Shown here: positions 28,201 through 37,205 of the stretch, in pieces
Position numbering within the stretch: position 1 is the first letter of the stretch
How the letters are laid out: each line of letters starts with the position of its first letter
Source: Lysinibacillus sphaericus OT4b.31
GTDB lineage: Bacteria; Bacillota; Bacilli; Bacillales_A; Planococcaceae
Length of the DNA stretch: 64,000 nt
Assembly (NCBI RefSeq): GCF_000392615.1
Contig: NZ_KB933398.1
Span: 3,563,462-3,627,461, forward strand
Direction of reading: 5' to 3'
Position numbers and translations under genes: made by a program
The notes under the pieces: generated by a model
Seen by the model: only the letters and a program-made list of their open reading frames with translations
Told to the model about the DNA's origin: nothing
The model's database searches: none

Positions 28201-28306
28201 AGGAAAAAGCTGCGAGACTCCTGCGGAACGGGCCAGCTAGACCCCGCACGAAGCGTAGCGAAGGAGGAGGCTAGCTGGTTCGTCCGCGGAAAACAAGTGA
28301 CTTTTT
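28201..28306 (-). repeat. Dispersed GC-rich repeat copy
   Basis: It contains AGCTGCGAGACTCCTGCGGA, complementary arms GGCCAGCTAG/CTAGCTGG, and CGTAGCGAAGGAGGAGGC, ending CGTCCGCGGAAAA. It lies on the 5' side of the transposase remnant, the same order as at 47595. Confidence 0.7.
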
Positions 28307-28346
28307 CTGGACTTGAATATTCTTACTTCTATTGTAAAAGTTTTCT

Positions 28347-29177
28347 TTATAACGATCTTACAAATTCATAAATAGCCTGATTCATCTCTGGCTGTTGATC
28401 GCCTACCATGGAATAATGATTGCTAGACGTCACAAAAGTTTGTAAGTTTTTTGTATAATTTATTGTATCTCGAAATAGCGGCTCTGCGAACAATGCAGGC
28501 AAAGGGCCGATTGCTCCGGTCGCCATCACTAACAGTACAGGACAGGTAACTTTTTCTGCTACTGCTTTTGGATCGTATTCTACAAAGCATTCTATATCTT
28601 CATTAATATTTTGGACATGCATTCTACTCTTCCAAATGCCATCTGTCTCGATTACTTCATACATCACCGATTGTTCAATTTCTTCAGACCATGTGATACC
28701 TAACATTGTATATAATTGCTGCATTTCTAGTAAGTACTGTTCCTTGGACAAATATGTTTTTTCAAGTCTGCCAAGTGAAGGCTGAAGTACTGCACTCAGA
28801 GCCGGGTCGATTTGACATGCCCCGTCTAAGTAAACCGCTCCTTTGACATGCGGATGTTCACTAGCAATAATCGACGTGATAAATGCACCCATGGAATGAC
28901 CAATAAGTATGGGCTCATCGATTGCTAGATTTTCAAGTAATATTGCTACATCTTTTGCATGTTGCAGTACAGAACTCGTTTCGGATGGGTCACTTTCTCC
29001 TCGCCCTGCCAGATCCACAGATACCGTTTTAAAGTCAGCTTTTAACAACTGGACTAAATGATAAAAATTGTGTTGCTGTCCAGTTAAGCCATGTAAAAAC
29101 ACAATGGTATTATCTCCTTGCCCATCAAGTGTAACAGCTAAATTTCTCCCACCTACATCCACAAGTAATTGCTCCAT
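28347..29177 (-). CDS. Alpha/beta hydrolase
   Basis: 276 residues from the ATG at 29177, preceded by AGGGGTGA; the upstream in-frame ATG at 29213 has no site. Typical hydrolase fold features are FLHGLTGQQHNFYHLVQLL (oxyanion), DLAGRGESDPS, the nucleophile elbow IGHSMGAFITS (Ser near 95), and a late histidine in SSNHYSMVGD (near 260). The substrate cannot be predicted. Its place after pckA is where B. subtilis has the ytm genes. No operon partner; a decayed repeat copy separates it from the next gene. Confidence 0.82.
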   Translation of the reverse strand: MEQLLVDVGGRNLAVTLDGQGDNTIVFLHGLTGQQHNFYHLVQLLKADFKTVSVDLAGRGESDPSETSSVLQHAKDVAILLENLAIDEPILIGHSMGAFITSIIASEHPHVKGAVYLDGACQIDPALSAVLQPSLGRLEKTYLSKEQYLLEMQQLYTMLGITWSEEIEQSVMYEVIETDGIWKSRMHVQNINEDIECFVEYDPKAVAEKVTCPVLLVMATGAIGPLPALFAEPLFRDTINYTKNLQTFVTSSNHYSMVGDQQPEMNQAIYEFVRSL

Positions 29178-29353
29178 TCCTTCACCCCTTCTAATAATAG
29201 AAAATTCTAACAAATTAATGATAGCATGAGAGAAAACTAAATAAAAATCATAAGCTAAAAATCTTTCTTTGCACTCGCTTCACATGTGTCAAATCAATAA
29301 AGATATGGACAGCGGCGTAATAATCCTTTACCCAAATAATTTATAGACGTACA

Positions 29354-29431
29354 TTAGTTGATTGGATCGCTGGCGGCGACTTCTGCGGGAAAAGCTTGAG
29401 CGAAAAGCATTCTCCGTAGCGGAAATCAACG
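29354..29431 (+). repeat. Dispersed GC-rich repeat, internally deleted copy
   Basis: It starts TTAGTTGATTGGATCGC and GGCGGCGACTTCTGCGGGAA, then jumps to CGTAGCGGAAATCAAC. The outer ends match the copy at 11674 but the middle is missing. The rest of 29214-29522 shows no gene; a 66-codon frame here is only the repeat. Confidence 0.65.
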
Positions 29432-29522
29432 TGTTCATATAGTACTGTAAACAAACTCAATTTTTTGAGTTTGTCCACAGTCAGACTTGTTACTTTATAA
29501 TTTAGAGTAACTGTTTTTATTT

Positions 29523-30299
29523 TTATTGTGCCTTCATCCAATTACAAAGCGTTCGTACTACTAATCGATTCACCTCGGAAGGGAAAAAATGTGTTAGCTT
29601 TTCATAGTACCATGTCTCATAAATTTTTTGAGCATCCTTTAAATAAAACTCTAGCTGTCTTGCATGTTCAATATCAACATTTTCATCTCGTAGTCCATGA
29701 ATAATGAGAACTGGTGCAGTTATATGCTCAATCTCAAATAATGGGGTCCGTGCATCATAAGCTTCAGGTACACGATTCGGGGTTCCTCCGACAACACGCT
29801 TCATCATTCGCCGCATATCCGTGCGCTCCCAATAGGTTGCTGTTGCATCGGAAACACCAGCCCATGTCACCACAGAAGTAATATCCTTTCGTAAAATGGC
29901 CGTCCACAGTGCCATAATTCCACCTCGTGAAAAGCCAAATACATGAATATTATCATTACAAAATTGTTTTAACACATCCACTCCATATATGGCATCGAAA
30001 CGGTCCTGACCTGCAAATTCATCTCGACCTTCACCGCCTCTGTTTCCACGATAATAAGGGGCAAATACGATAAATCCTTGTGCGGCAAACTGGGCCACTC
30101 GCGCCGGTCTGACCATGCCGATGTTTTGCATGCCACCTCGTAAATATAAAAAGCCATCATATGTACCAGTTGCTTTTGGTTCAGCTAATAACCCCTTTAC
30201 TCGTAATCCTTGTGACATGTAAGTAATTTCGGTTAAACGAATAGTGGGGTTTGGTGAAGGATATGGTCGTTTTTCTACTATTTCACCATTTGTTGTCAT
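29523..30299 (-). CDS. YtmA-like alpha/beta hydrolase (prolyl oligopeptidase family)
   Basis: 258 residues, related to peptidase family S9. The nucleophile motif is FGFSRGGIMALW (GxSxGG, Ser near 125), the acid HGLRDENVD (near 205), the histidine LTHFFPSE (near 237). YLRGGMQNIGMVRPARVAQF and PYYRGNRGGEGRDEF form the oxyanion side. It matches B. subtilis YtmA in this neighbourhood. Its start overlaps the Nudix gene by 17 bases, so the two are co-translated. The natural substrate is unknown. Confidence 0.85.
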   Translation of the reverse strand: MTTNGEIVEKRPYPSPNPTIRLTEITYMSQGLRVKGLLAEPKATGTYDGFLYLRGGMQNIGMVRPARVAQFAAQGFIVFAPYYRGNRGGEGRDEFAGQDRFDAIYGVDVLKQFCNDNIHVFGFSRGGIMALWTAILRKDITSVVTWAGVSDATATYWERTDMRRMMKRVVGGTPNRVPEAYDARTPLFEIEHITAPVLIIHGLRDENVDIEHARQLEFYLKDAQKIYETWYYEKLTHFFPSEVNRLVVRTLCNWMKAQ

Positions 30300-30759
30300 A
30301 ACGCTTCACTTCCTCTAGCATTTTTTGCATACCCTCATCCTTCATATGAAAGCTTAAGTTTGGATGATTTGCAAACTCTTCATCGGTCAGCCACATCATA
30401 CCTGATGTTTCTAAATCAAAATCTATTTGTTCCTGACCTGCAAATTGTGCAGTAAAGACAGTCTTACAAAATAATACTTCATCATGAACAGCATATTCTG
30501 CAAACCACATAAGATTTTTCACGTGTACACCTGTCTCCTCAAATACTTCACGTATAGCTGCTTGTTCTAATGTTTCACCTGGTTCTAACTTCCCCCCCGG
30601 AACTTCAACCCCACGTCGTTTATGAATCGTACATAGCCACTTATTATCATGCTTTAAAAAGACGAGGACATGTTTAGGCTCCACCTTAAACTCACCTCTT
30701 GTAAAACTTAAATCTACTTTGTAGCCATTTAAATCAATAAATGAAAACACTATTGTCAA
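30283..30759 (-). CDS. ytkD: Nudix hydrolase, YtkD-like (8-oxo-dGTP phosphatase group)
   Basis: 158 residues. The Nudix box GGKLEPGETLEQAAIREVFE continues ETGV (residues about 50-73), with all metal glutamates present. B. subtilis YtkD, in the same context, hydrolyses (deoxy)ribonucleoside triphosphates including 8-oxo-dGTP, cleaning the nucleotide pool. The 3' end overlaps the YtmA-like gene. The symbol is given by synteny plus family; the precise substrate is not shown by the sequence. Confidence 0.82.
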   Translation of the reverse strand: MTIVFSFIDLNGYKVDLSFTRGEFKVEPKHVLVFLKHDNKWLCTIHKRRGVEVPGGKLEPGETLEQAAIREVFEETGVHVKNLMWFAEYAVHDEVLFCKTVFTAQFAGQEQIDFDLETSGMMWLTDEEFANHPNLSFHMKDEGMQKMLEEVKRYDNKW

Positions 30760-30993
30760 CTCCTATACTCTTAATGTAGCGAAAGTATCATTTTATTTAA
30801 TTGAAATATTATGTCAAACACTGAGTGAAATCTATCACTAACAAGTCGTGACATTCCTCATCTGTGATGTTGTAAAATCTATGTGCTATATCATTTTACA
30901 GCCTTACTTAGGGATACATTTATTTTTACTATAGTGTAATGATGTAATAACAATCAACAGATAAGATTTTGACAACCCGTTCGCCAATTCAAT

Positions 30994-31039
30994 TGAAAAA
31001 AGCGTGCTTCAAAACCTTTGAAGTCACGCTCAATTTTTA
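30994..31039 (-). terminator. Terminator of the 39-31 kb minus-strand genes
   Basis: GAGCGTG-CTTCAAA with TTTGAAG-CACGC arms (minus-strand reading) and a T-run. It lies directly after the stop at 31041. Confidence 0.85.
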
Positions 31040-31040
31040 T

Positions 31041-31964
31041 CTAAATTACTTGTTTACCATCAAAATAAACTGTTGGATTTTTTACGACACAATCGATATG
31101 GACATTCGCTGCATTTGTACCACCAAATGGGACATTACTGCCAAATGCGATATGAATAGTGCCGTATACTTTTTCATCTTCCAATACATTCCCACATAAA
31201 AGAGCACTTTTATTTGCACCTATCCCGAATTCAGCGATGATACGACCATGCCCCTCCCCTAACAGCTCCAGTAATCGTTCACCATCTCGACCAATTGCCT
31301 CTTCCAAGCGACCGTTACGGATTTTTAACAATAAAGGCTCAGTTAATACACCAATATTTGCAATAGAACCATCGACTAAAATATCACCATTTGCGGATGT
31401 TTCAACAGGTGCAATATAGGATTCTCCAGAAGGGATATTGCCATAATCTCCTGCATTGCACACAATCCCAGTCGAACGGATACCACTACGGTTTGCTACA
31501 CTAAAAGTTAACTCATGCCCATCTTTTATAATGCGTACCTCTTTTGCAACATCAAGGAGGTTTACAAACTTTTCTACAAGTTCTTCAATTTCATGCGCAT
31601 CGGCATGGAGTGCACCTTGTTCTAGCATTGTTAATGTAACTCCAGGCATAGTCGCTACTCGACCACCGTTTTCACACGCTTTTTTTCGTGCCATTGTGTG
31701 TGTTAAAGAATGCGATGTAATACACAGTGTAACATCTACGTTTGCTATCAACGATGTAATTGTACTAATTGGCTCTTGTCCGGATTTTTGCAAAAGTGGC
31801 ATAACCACTAACATCGTATTCTCTGTAATTTTTAGTCCAGCTTCATAAAAAATTTGCGCAATGTCTTGTTTATGAGCATCGGTTAAAATAACGAGTGTTT
31901 CCGTTGATTGAACTCTTAAGTTGCCTTGTAAAACATTCAGTGCAATGTCATGTAAATGTTGCAT
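31041..31964 (-). CDS. AmpS/M29-like metallo-hydrolase (aminopeptidase T family)
   Basis: 307 residues, shorter than classical M29 aminopeptidases (about 400) and nearer to the NicX-like branch of this superfamily. Likely metal ligands include the glutamate in NIPSGESYIAPVE (near 190), GEGHGRIIAEFGIG (near 235), and the histidine in GGTNAANVHIDCVV (near 290). A GGAG site precedes the ATG. It is last in the minus-strand arm of the ABC/DUF1177/M20 locus and 11 bases after the IclR gene, so probably a catabolic enzyme of that pathway. Whether it acts as a peptidase or on another bond is open. Confidence 0.7.
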   Translation of the reverse strand: MQHLHDIALNVLQGNLRVQSTETLVILTDAHKQDIAQIFYEAGLKITENTMLVVMPLLQKSGQEPISTITSLIANVDVTLCITSHSLTHTMARKKACENGGRVATMPGVTLTMLEQGALHADAHEIEELVEKFVNLLDVAKEVRIIKDGHELTFSVANRSGIRSTGIVCNAGDYGNIPSGESYIAPVETSANGDILVDGSIANIGVLTEPLLLKIRNGRLEEAIGRDGERLLELLGEGHGRIIAEFGIGANKSALLCGNVLEDEKVYGTIHIAFGSNVPFGGTNAANVHIDCVVKNPTVYFDGKQVI

Positions 31965-31975
31965 TGTAAGTCTCC

Positions 31976-32737
31976 TTAGCTAAAATTCAAATGATATTTA
32001 CGAATAATATCTTCTATTTCATGTTTCGCTTCCATTAATGGTTGTAAAACTTCAGCAATGCGTTGTTCCGTAAAACGATAAGTTGGCCCGGATACTGTTA
32101 CTGATGCTACTACCTGCTCTTCGCTATTAAAAACTGGCATCGCAAGTGCAAGCACATCCGCAGTATACTCGCTATTACTGGTTGCATAACCGCACTCTCG
32201 AATCACTTCAAGCTCAGCCCGTATTTTACTAGCATTTGTTAATGTATTATTTGTATAGGCCATTAAAGGTACATCAATCACTTGCGATATTTGCTCTTCA
32301 TTTAAGTAGGCAAGCATCGAGCGATAGGAAGCACCTACATAAAGTGGTGTTCTACTTCCTTGTGATACGGAAAACTTCACCTTATTTACAGGCTCTGCCT
32401 TTAGTAAAGTTAGCGCTTCTAGCCCATTTAATACTGTAAAAACAGCTGTTTCGCCCGTAGTATCTTTTAATTTTTCTAGTATTGGCAAACAAAGTTGGTC
32501 AATGTTTAATGAATCATACATATTCATGCCAATTTCCCATAAAGCAATTCCTAGCGAGTATTTTTTGGTGGTAGGATCTTTTGTAATGAATCCATTATTT
32601 TCAAATGTTTCAAGAATTCGATATAAATTTGTATGATTAATATTCATTTCCAAAGCCAATTCGCGCCCGCCCCATGTTGGCTTTTCCTTTGTAAACATCT
32701 TTAAAACAGCAATAGATAAATTTAAAGTTTTTAGCAT
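31976..32737 (-). CDS. IclR-family transcriptional regulator
   Basis: About 253 residues, with an N-terminal winged helix (NLSIAVLKMF then WGGRELALEMNINHTNLYRILETFENNGFI) and a C-terminal effector domain (about 85-250; LYVGASYRSMLAYL, ASVTVSGPTYRF). The start is set at the ATG 32737, eight bases from AAGGA; the ATG at 32746 has the site abutting it. It sits between the M20 hydrolase and the AmpS-like gene. The obvious targets are the two GGTTCATATTGTGAA sites in the divergent promoter at 39.1 kb. The effector is probably the imported compound or a breakdown product. Confidence 0.88.
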   Translation of the reverse strand: MLKTLNLSIAVLKMFTKEKPTWGGRELALEMNINHTNLYRILETFENNGFITKDPTTKKYSLGIALWEIGMNMYDSLNIDQLCLPILEKLKDTTGETAVFTVLNGLEALTLLKAEPVNKVKFSVSQGSRTPLYVGASYRSMLAYLNEEQISQVIDVPLMAYTNNTLTNASKIRAELEVIRECGYATSNSEYTADVLALAMPVFNSEEQVVASVTVSGPTYRFTEQRIAEVLQPLMEAKHEIEDIIRKYHLNFS

Positions 32738-32787
32738 TTCTCTCATCCTTCTGATCTATTTATCAAAAGCAAGAGAGTAAAAGTCGC

Positions 32788-34056
32788 TTACTTTTGATAT
32801 AGAAAGTCAATTGCAGCAGTTATATATACTTTTGCACAACGTACGATATCCTCCACACGTACTTTTTCGTTATAACCATGGATACTGGGTAAGTAAGCTG
32901 GGCCATATTGCAGTACAGGAATAGCATGTTGTCTAAAATGGCGTGCATCACTACTTGCCCATTGCATAACACCGTACGCTTCTTTTCCCGTAACAAATGA
33001 AATATTATCGACAATTGATTTGCAAACGGGATCTTCTGCTGTTGTATAATTTGCCACACTTTTAAATCCAAATCGATTAATTGTATAATCAATATGCAAA
33101 GCATCCAATTTATTTTCCAAAATATCAGTCACTTTTTCTTGGGTAATACCAAATGGTAAACGGCAATCTATGTGTACTTTACAATAATCTGGAATTACAT
33201 TGGACTTCGTACCTCCCTCAATTGTACCAATATTTACTGTAATTTTCTCTAGTACTTCTTGATATTTCAAGCGATCTTTTTCAACTTCACGCATGTATTT
33301 TTTTGATACTTCAATGAGCGGCTGTACCTCCACAGGAATATCGATGTCAATATCCCATAAAGTACGAATTTCGTTTATAGCACGAATAGCATCGACAATC
33401 GCATTTCTACCTGCTAAAGGTGACAAACTACCATGACCAGGTTCTCCTCGTACTTCTAATTCAAACCAGTAAGAACCTTTCTGACCGATTGTCGGATTTA
33501 AAGGCGATGAAGGCTCCGCAATCAAACAACCATCACCACTTACTAAACCTCGCTCTAATAACCAAGGCACACCAAATTCGCCCCCTGTTTCTTCATCTGG
33601 TACAATGGCTAGTGTTAACTTCCCTGGTAGTGCAATATTTAGTTTTTTTAACATCTTTGTGGCAAAAATAATACCCGCTAAGCCCGCTTTCATATCACTT
33701 GCACCCCGACCCAGCATCCAGCCGTCCTTCACTTCACCCGAAAATGGGTTGAATTCCCATTTCGAAAGATCTCCTACTGGTACAACATCCGTATGTCCAC
33801 AATAAACTAATTCTTTTCCTTTGCCATTACCAATAGAAGCAACTAAGTTAAACATTTTATCGGTAGATTCATATTTTTTATATGGAATATTAACTTCATT
33901 TAAATAGTTCTCGATAAATGTCGTTATTTCAGTTGTATCCCCAGGTGGGTTTACACTCGGAATTTGAATTAATTTTGAACAAAATTCAATTAATTCATCC
34001 TTGTTATGTTCGACTTCTTCCATTAATTGTAGCTTTAAATTTTTTAACTCATCCAT
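32788..34056 (-). CDS. M20-family metallo-hydrolase (ArgE/DapE/ACY1 type)
   Basis: 422 residues from the ATG at 34056, seven bases after AGAGGTG. The zinc ligands of family M20 are visible: VYCGHTDVVP, GRGASDMKAGL, PDEETGGEFG, IAEPSS and, near the C-terminus, the histidine of YLPSIHGYNE. The dimerisation domain lies between (about 185-300). Such enzymes split N-acyl, N-carbamoyl or peptide amide bonds. It overlaps the DUF1177 gene start region by eight bases. In this locus it is likely to cleave the imported amide. The family is certain, the substrate unknown. Confidence 0.88.
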   Translation of the reverse strand: MDELKNLKLQLMEEVEHNKDELIEFCSKLIQIPSVNPPGDTTEITTFIENYLNEVNIPYKKYESTDKMFNLVASIGNGKGKELVYCGHTDVVPVGDLSKWEFNPFSGEVKDGWMLGRGASDMKAGLAGIIFATKMLKKLNIALPGKLTLAIVPDEETGGEFGVPWLLERGLVSGDGCLIAEPSSPLNPTIGQKGSYWFELEVRGEPGHGSLSPLAGRNAIVDAIRAINEIRTLWDIDIDIPVEVQPLIEVSKKYMREVEKDRLKYQEVLEKITVNIGTIEGGTKSNVIPDYCKVHIDCRLPFGITQEKVTDILENKLDALHIDYTINRFGFKSVANYTTAEDPVCKSIVDNISFVTGKEAYGVMQWASSDARHFRQHAIPVLQYGPAYLPSIHGYNEKVRVEDIVRCAKVYITAAIDFLYQK

Positions 34057-35002
34057 GTGCATTCACCTCTTTCCCTTTTGTTTGTAGATGATTCATGCTA
34101 CCATATAGTTTTTCGATTAGTGCGAATTGCTCTTCATCATAGAACGAACATTTATTTGCACCATAAATTTTTGCTACTTCTAAGGCGAAACGAACAACAT
34201 TTTCTACATCAGTTACATGTGTAGCACCAGTGGCACAGCCAGCAACAGTTGCTTCGGTTGTAATTGCGACACCTACCACTGGACTAGTTGTTGCAACAGC
34301 TGGTTGTAATATACTATTTATATGGAATAGTCCATTTCCATATGGCGTAATATCTTGTGTTGTAATAGGTAGTATAACTGGTGAAATGCCTGCTGATTGT
34401 GTGTAAACGTGTAATAAATCGTCACTAATTTTTAGAATGTAACCTTCTTTTACAGTAGGTGTGATAGCAAATCCTTTATGGTTGCAAACTGCATTACCCT
34501 TGGTTGTGTCAATCGATAAAATTGCATCCATCGCTGGGTCTACTTCATGTTCATTCATCACACTCATGTCAACTGGTGAGTTCATGAATGGCACTGGCTC
34601 ATGTGGTAAAATTGGGGCTGCCGGACAAATATGTGTTGCGAAAATAATGTCCCCTTCTAACTGATCACCCTTTAATGCCATATCTAATGTTTTTGCAGCA
34701 CTTGCCATACATGCTAGTGCGCCATCACCGTCGGATACAAAGCCCGTCATTTCTGGACGAGCTCCAATTCCCCCTAATCGACCAATAACACCTAAAGTTG
34801 GTGCGTTTCCACCAGAAGATTTACCATTCTTCCCTTTAACAACAACCTTTACAAAATCAGTCGAAGCATTTTCAACTGTAATTGTCTTTACCATTACATC
34901 CGCTGATGGATTGACATTGTGTAAATATTCTTTGACAACCTCTCCATTAACATACTTACTATCCATTACCTCGTATAATTCAATAACATGTTTTAATGAC
35001 AT
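34049..35002 (-). CDS. DUF1177-family protein
   Basis: 317 residues of an uncharacterised family (DUF1177). Noteworthy segments are VIGRLGGIGARPEMTGFVSD, FATHICPAAPILPHEPVPFM and a GCATGATHVTDVE stretch. The conserved His, Glu and Asp residues suggest a metal or substrate site, but no function is known. It overlaps the M20 gene by eight bases, so it is translated with it. GGAG precedes its ATG. Its position between the ABC importer genes and the M20 hydrolase points to a step in the same catabolic route. Confidence 0.75.
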   Translation of the reverse strand: MSLKHVIELYEVMDSKYVNGEVVKEYLHNVNPSADVMVKTITVENASTDFVKVVVKGKNGKSSGGNAPTLGVIGRLGGIGARPEMTGFVSDGDGALACMASAAKTLDMALKGDQLEGDIIFATHICPAAPILPHEPVPFMNSPVDMSVMNEHEVDPAMDAILSIDTTKGNAVCNHKGFAITPTVKEGYILKISDDLLHVYTQSAGISPVILPITTQDITPYGNGLFHINSILQPAVATTSPVVGVAITTEATVAGCATGATHVTDVENVVRFALEVAKIYGANKCSFYDEEQFALIEKLYGSMNHLQTKGKEVNAHG

Positions 35003-35054
35003 AATAATGACGCTCCTTTTCTAATTAAATGCCTCGCGGTAATTGACGTAAGCA

Positions 35055-35125
35055 TTTTGAATTGTCTTTGTCCAATTCAAAATCCATGACAGTCGCCGGA
35101 GGCTTAGACCAACATGATGTTGGTC
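35055..35125. repeat. Two hairpins in the gap between DUF1177 and ABC genes
   Basis: TTTTGAATTG (35055-35064) pairs perfectly with CAATTCAAAA (35073-35082). GACCAACAT (35107-35115) pairs with ATGTTGGTC (35117-35125) around one base. No T-run follows on the minus strand, so these are not clear terminators; they may moderate expression between the two gene groups or be a mobile repeat. Confidence 0.45.
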
Positions 35126-35172
35126 ACTTGGCATTGCCACAAGTAAAGATTATTTGCCATGCTTCGCTTACT

Positions 35173-36180
35173 TTAAGACGAGATAGGTCTCTGCTGAATA
35201 TTTTTAAATAGATGACATGAAACTTGATGTCTAGCAGAAACCTTATCAAGTTTAGGTTCCATTTGTGCACATTTTTCCGTTGCGAAGCGGCAGCGCTTAT
35301 GAAATGCACAACCACTCGGAGGGTTTACTGGACTTGGTACGTCTCCTGACAAAATAATACGTTCTTTCGTATCAAAAGGATTTTCTTTTGGAATAGCTGA
35401 TAATAGAGCTTGTGTATACGGATGTTGGGGATTGTCGTATATGTCTTTATAGGAACCAATTTCTACGATTTTCCCTAAATACATTACCGCAATGCGGTCA
35501 CACATATAATTCACAACATTTAAATCATGCGAGATAAAAATATAGGTTAAGCCAAATTCCTTCTGTAAGTCCTTCAATAAATTGATAACCTGTGCTTGCA
35601 CAGACACATCTAGTGCTGAAACAGGTTCATCACAAATAACAATATCTGGATTTAGTGCTAGAGCACGGGCAATATTAATGCGTTGTCTTTGCCCACCTGA
35701 AAATTCATGTGGATAACGTTTGGCATGATATGCACTTAAACCAACTGTTTCAAGTAAATCAATAACTCTTTTTTTACGTGATGCTTCATCACCAATAGCA
35801 TGAATGGCTAATGGTTCTGCAATTAAATATTCGACTGTTTTACGTGGGTCAAGCGATGCATATGGATTTTGAAATACCATTTGAATCGCTTTGCGAGCTG
35901 AACGAATCTCTTTCTTGTTCAAACTTGCTAAATCTATTCCATTAAATTCGACCGTGCCTTCAGTTGGTATAATTAATTGATTAATTAAGCGTGCTACTGT
36001 AGATTTACCACATCCCGATTCACCTACAATACCTAGGGTTTCTCCCTTATATAGTTTGAAGCTTACACCATCTACTGCTTTTACAAATTGTGTCGTCTTC
36101 TTAAAAGGAAGTGAATTTTTAATAGGGAAAAACTTCCTTAAATTACTTACTTCTAGTACTAGCCCTTTACGTTGTTGCAT
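35173..36180 (-). CDS. Peptide-type ABC transporter ATP-binding protein (OppF/DppF)
   Basis: 335 residues. It has Walker A GESGCGKST, ABC signature FSGGQRQR, Walker B IVICDEPVSALD and the H-loop FISHDL. The C-terminal oligopeptide-transporter extension with FHKRCRFATEKC carries the cysteine cluster of this subgroup. It overlaps the OppD-like gene by 14 bases and has AAGGAGGGG before the start. Together with the next three genes and the lipoprotein at 39257 it makes a complete importer. Confidence 0.92.
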   Translation of the reverse strand: MQQRKGLVLEVSNLRKFFPIKNSLPFKKTTQFVKAVDGVSFKLYKGETLGIVGESGCGKSTVARLINQLIIPTEGTVEFNGIDLASLNKKEIRSARKAIQMVFQNPYASLDPRKTVEYLIAEPLAIHAIGDEASRKKRVIDLLETVGLSAYHAKRYPHEFSGGQRQRINIARALALNPDIVICDEPVSALDVSVQAQVINLLKDLQKEFGLTYIFISHDLNVVNYMCDRIAVMYLGKIVEIGSYKDIYDNPQHPYTQALLSAIPKENPFDTKERIILSGDVPSPVNPPSGCAFHKRCRFATEKCAQMEPKLDKVSARHQVSCHLFKNIQQRPISS

Positions 36181-37204
36181 TAAAAATCCCCTCCTTACGC
36201 GCTACAATTTGTTCTCTCGATTGCAAATGACAAGCAACAAAATGGTCATCTTGTACTTCCATTAACTCAGGCACTTTACTAAGGCAAATATCCGTCGCCA
36301 TAGGGCAGCGAGTAGAAAAATGACAGCCGCTAAGTGACATACTTAAATCTGGTGGACTACCTGGAATTGCAGGTAACCGTTCTTGTTCTTGTATCCCCAC
36401 TGTAATTTGTGATTCGAGTAAGCCCCATGTATATGGGTGCAGTGGATTTTTATATAGATGCCTAGTTGTTGTAGATTCAACTGTGCGCCCCGCGTACATT
36501 ACATTCACCTTGTCACAAAGTTCCCATACTACTCCTAAATCATGTGTAATCATAATAATTGCGGTGTCATGATTACGTTGTAAGTTTTTCATCAAATCTA
36601 AAATCTGTGCCTGGACTGTTACGTCAAGGGCGGTTGTCGGCTCATCGGCAATTAATAACTTCGGATTACATGCCAATGCAATGGCAATCATTACACGTTG
36701 ACGCATTCCACCAGAAAATTCATGTGGGTACATGTTCAAACGTTTTTCAGGCTCTGGAATACCAACCATTTTTAGCATTTCAACAGCCTTAGCACTTGCC
36801 TCTTTCTTCGTCATTTTCTCGTGTGCACGTATAACCTCAATGATTTGATTCCCTACCGTTAATACCGGATTCAAACTTGTAATAGGATCTTGGAAAATCA
36901 TGGACATTTCATTACCTCGTACATTACGCATTTCTTTTTCGGAGATTGCTACTAAATCTCGACCATTAAAATGAATTTTCCCACCCGTTATTTTACCTGG
37001 CGGAGATGGAATTAAACGCATTAAAGCTGTAGCTGTAACACTTTTCCCAGAACCTGATTCTCCAACAATGCCCAGTGTCTCCTTCTTATTTAATTGTAAA
37101 TTGACTCCATTAACTGCTTTCATCGTAGAGCCGCTACTTTTAAATTCAACCGTCAAATTTTCAACATCAAGTAAACGCTCAACCATCATTTCACCCACTT
37201 TCAT
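36167..37204 (-). CDS. Peptide-type ABC transporter ATP-binding protein (OppD/DppD)
   Basis: 345 residues with Walker [12 protein letters not shown], signature [10 protein letters not shown], Walker [13 protein letters not shown] and the H-loop MITHDLGV. The C-terminal cysteine region reads [15 protein letters not shown], as in OppD/DppD. The annotated ATG at 37204 has no good site; the ATGs at 37189 or 37186, after GTGGGTGA, may be the real start. It is second ATPase of the importer, and heterodimerises with the downstream gene product. Confidence 0.92.
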   Translation of the reverse strand: MKVGEMMVERLLDVENLTVEFKSSGSTMKAVNGVNLQLNKKETLGIVGESGSGKSVTATALMRLIPSPPGKITGGKIHFNGRDLVAISEKEMRNVRGNEMSMIFQDPITSLNPVLTVGNQIIEVIRAHEKMTKKEASAKAVEMLKMVGIPEPEKRLNMYPHEFSGGMRQRVMIAIALACNPKLLIADEPTTALDVTVQAQILDLMKNLQRNHDTAIIMITHDLGVVWELCDKVNVMYAGRTVESTTTRHLYKNPLHPYTWGLLESQITVGIQEQERLPAIPGSPPDLSMSLSGCHFSTRCPMATDICLSKVPELMEVQDDHFVACHLQSREQIVARKEGIFNATT

Positions 37205-37205
37205 G

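Noticed and set aside
27986..28249. 87-codon minus-strand frame as a gene
   Set aside because: It spans the IS remnant in a mixed frame; the recognisable transposase blocks are in different frames.
29341..29541. 66-codon minus-strand frame
   Set aside because: Formed by the GC-rich repeat copy; no ribosome site.
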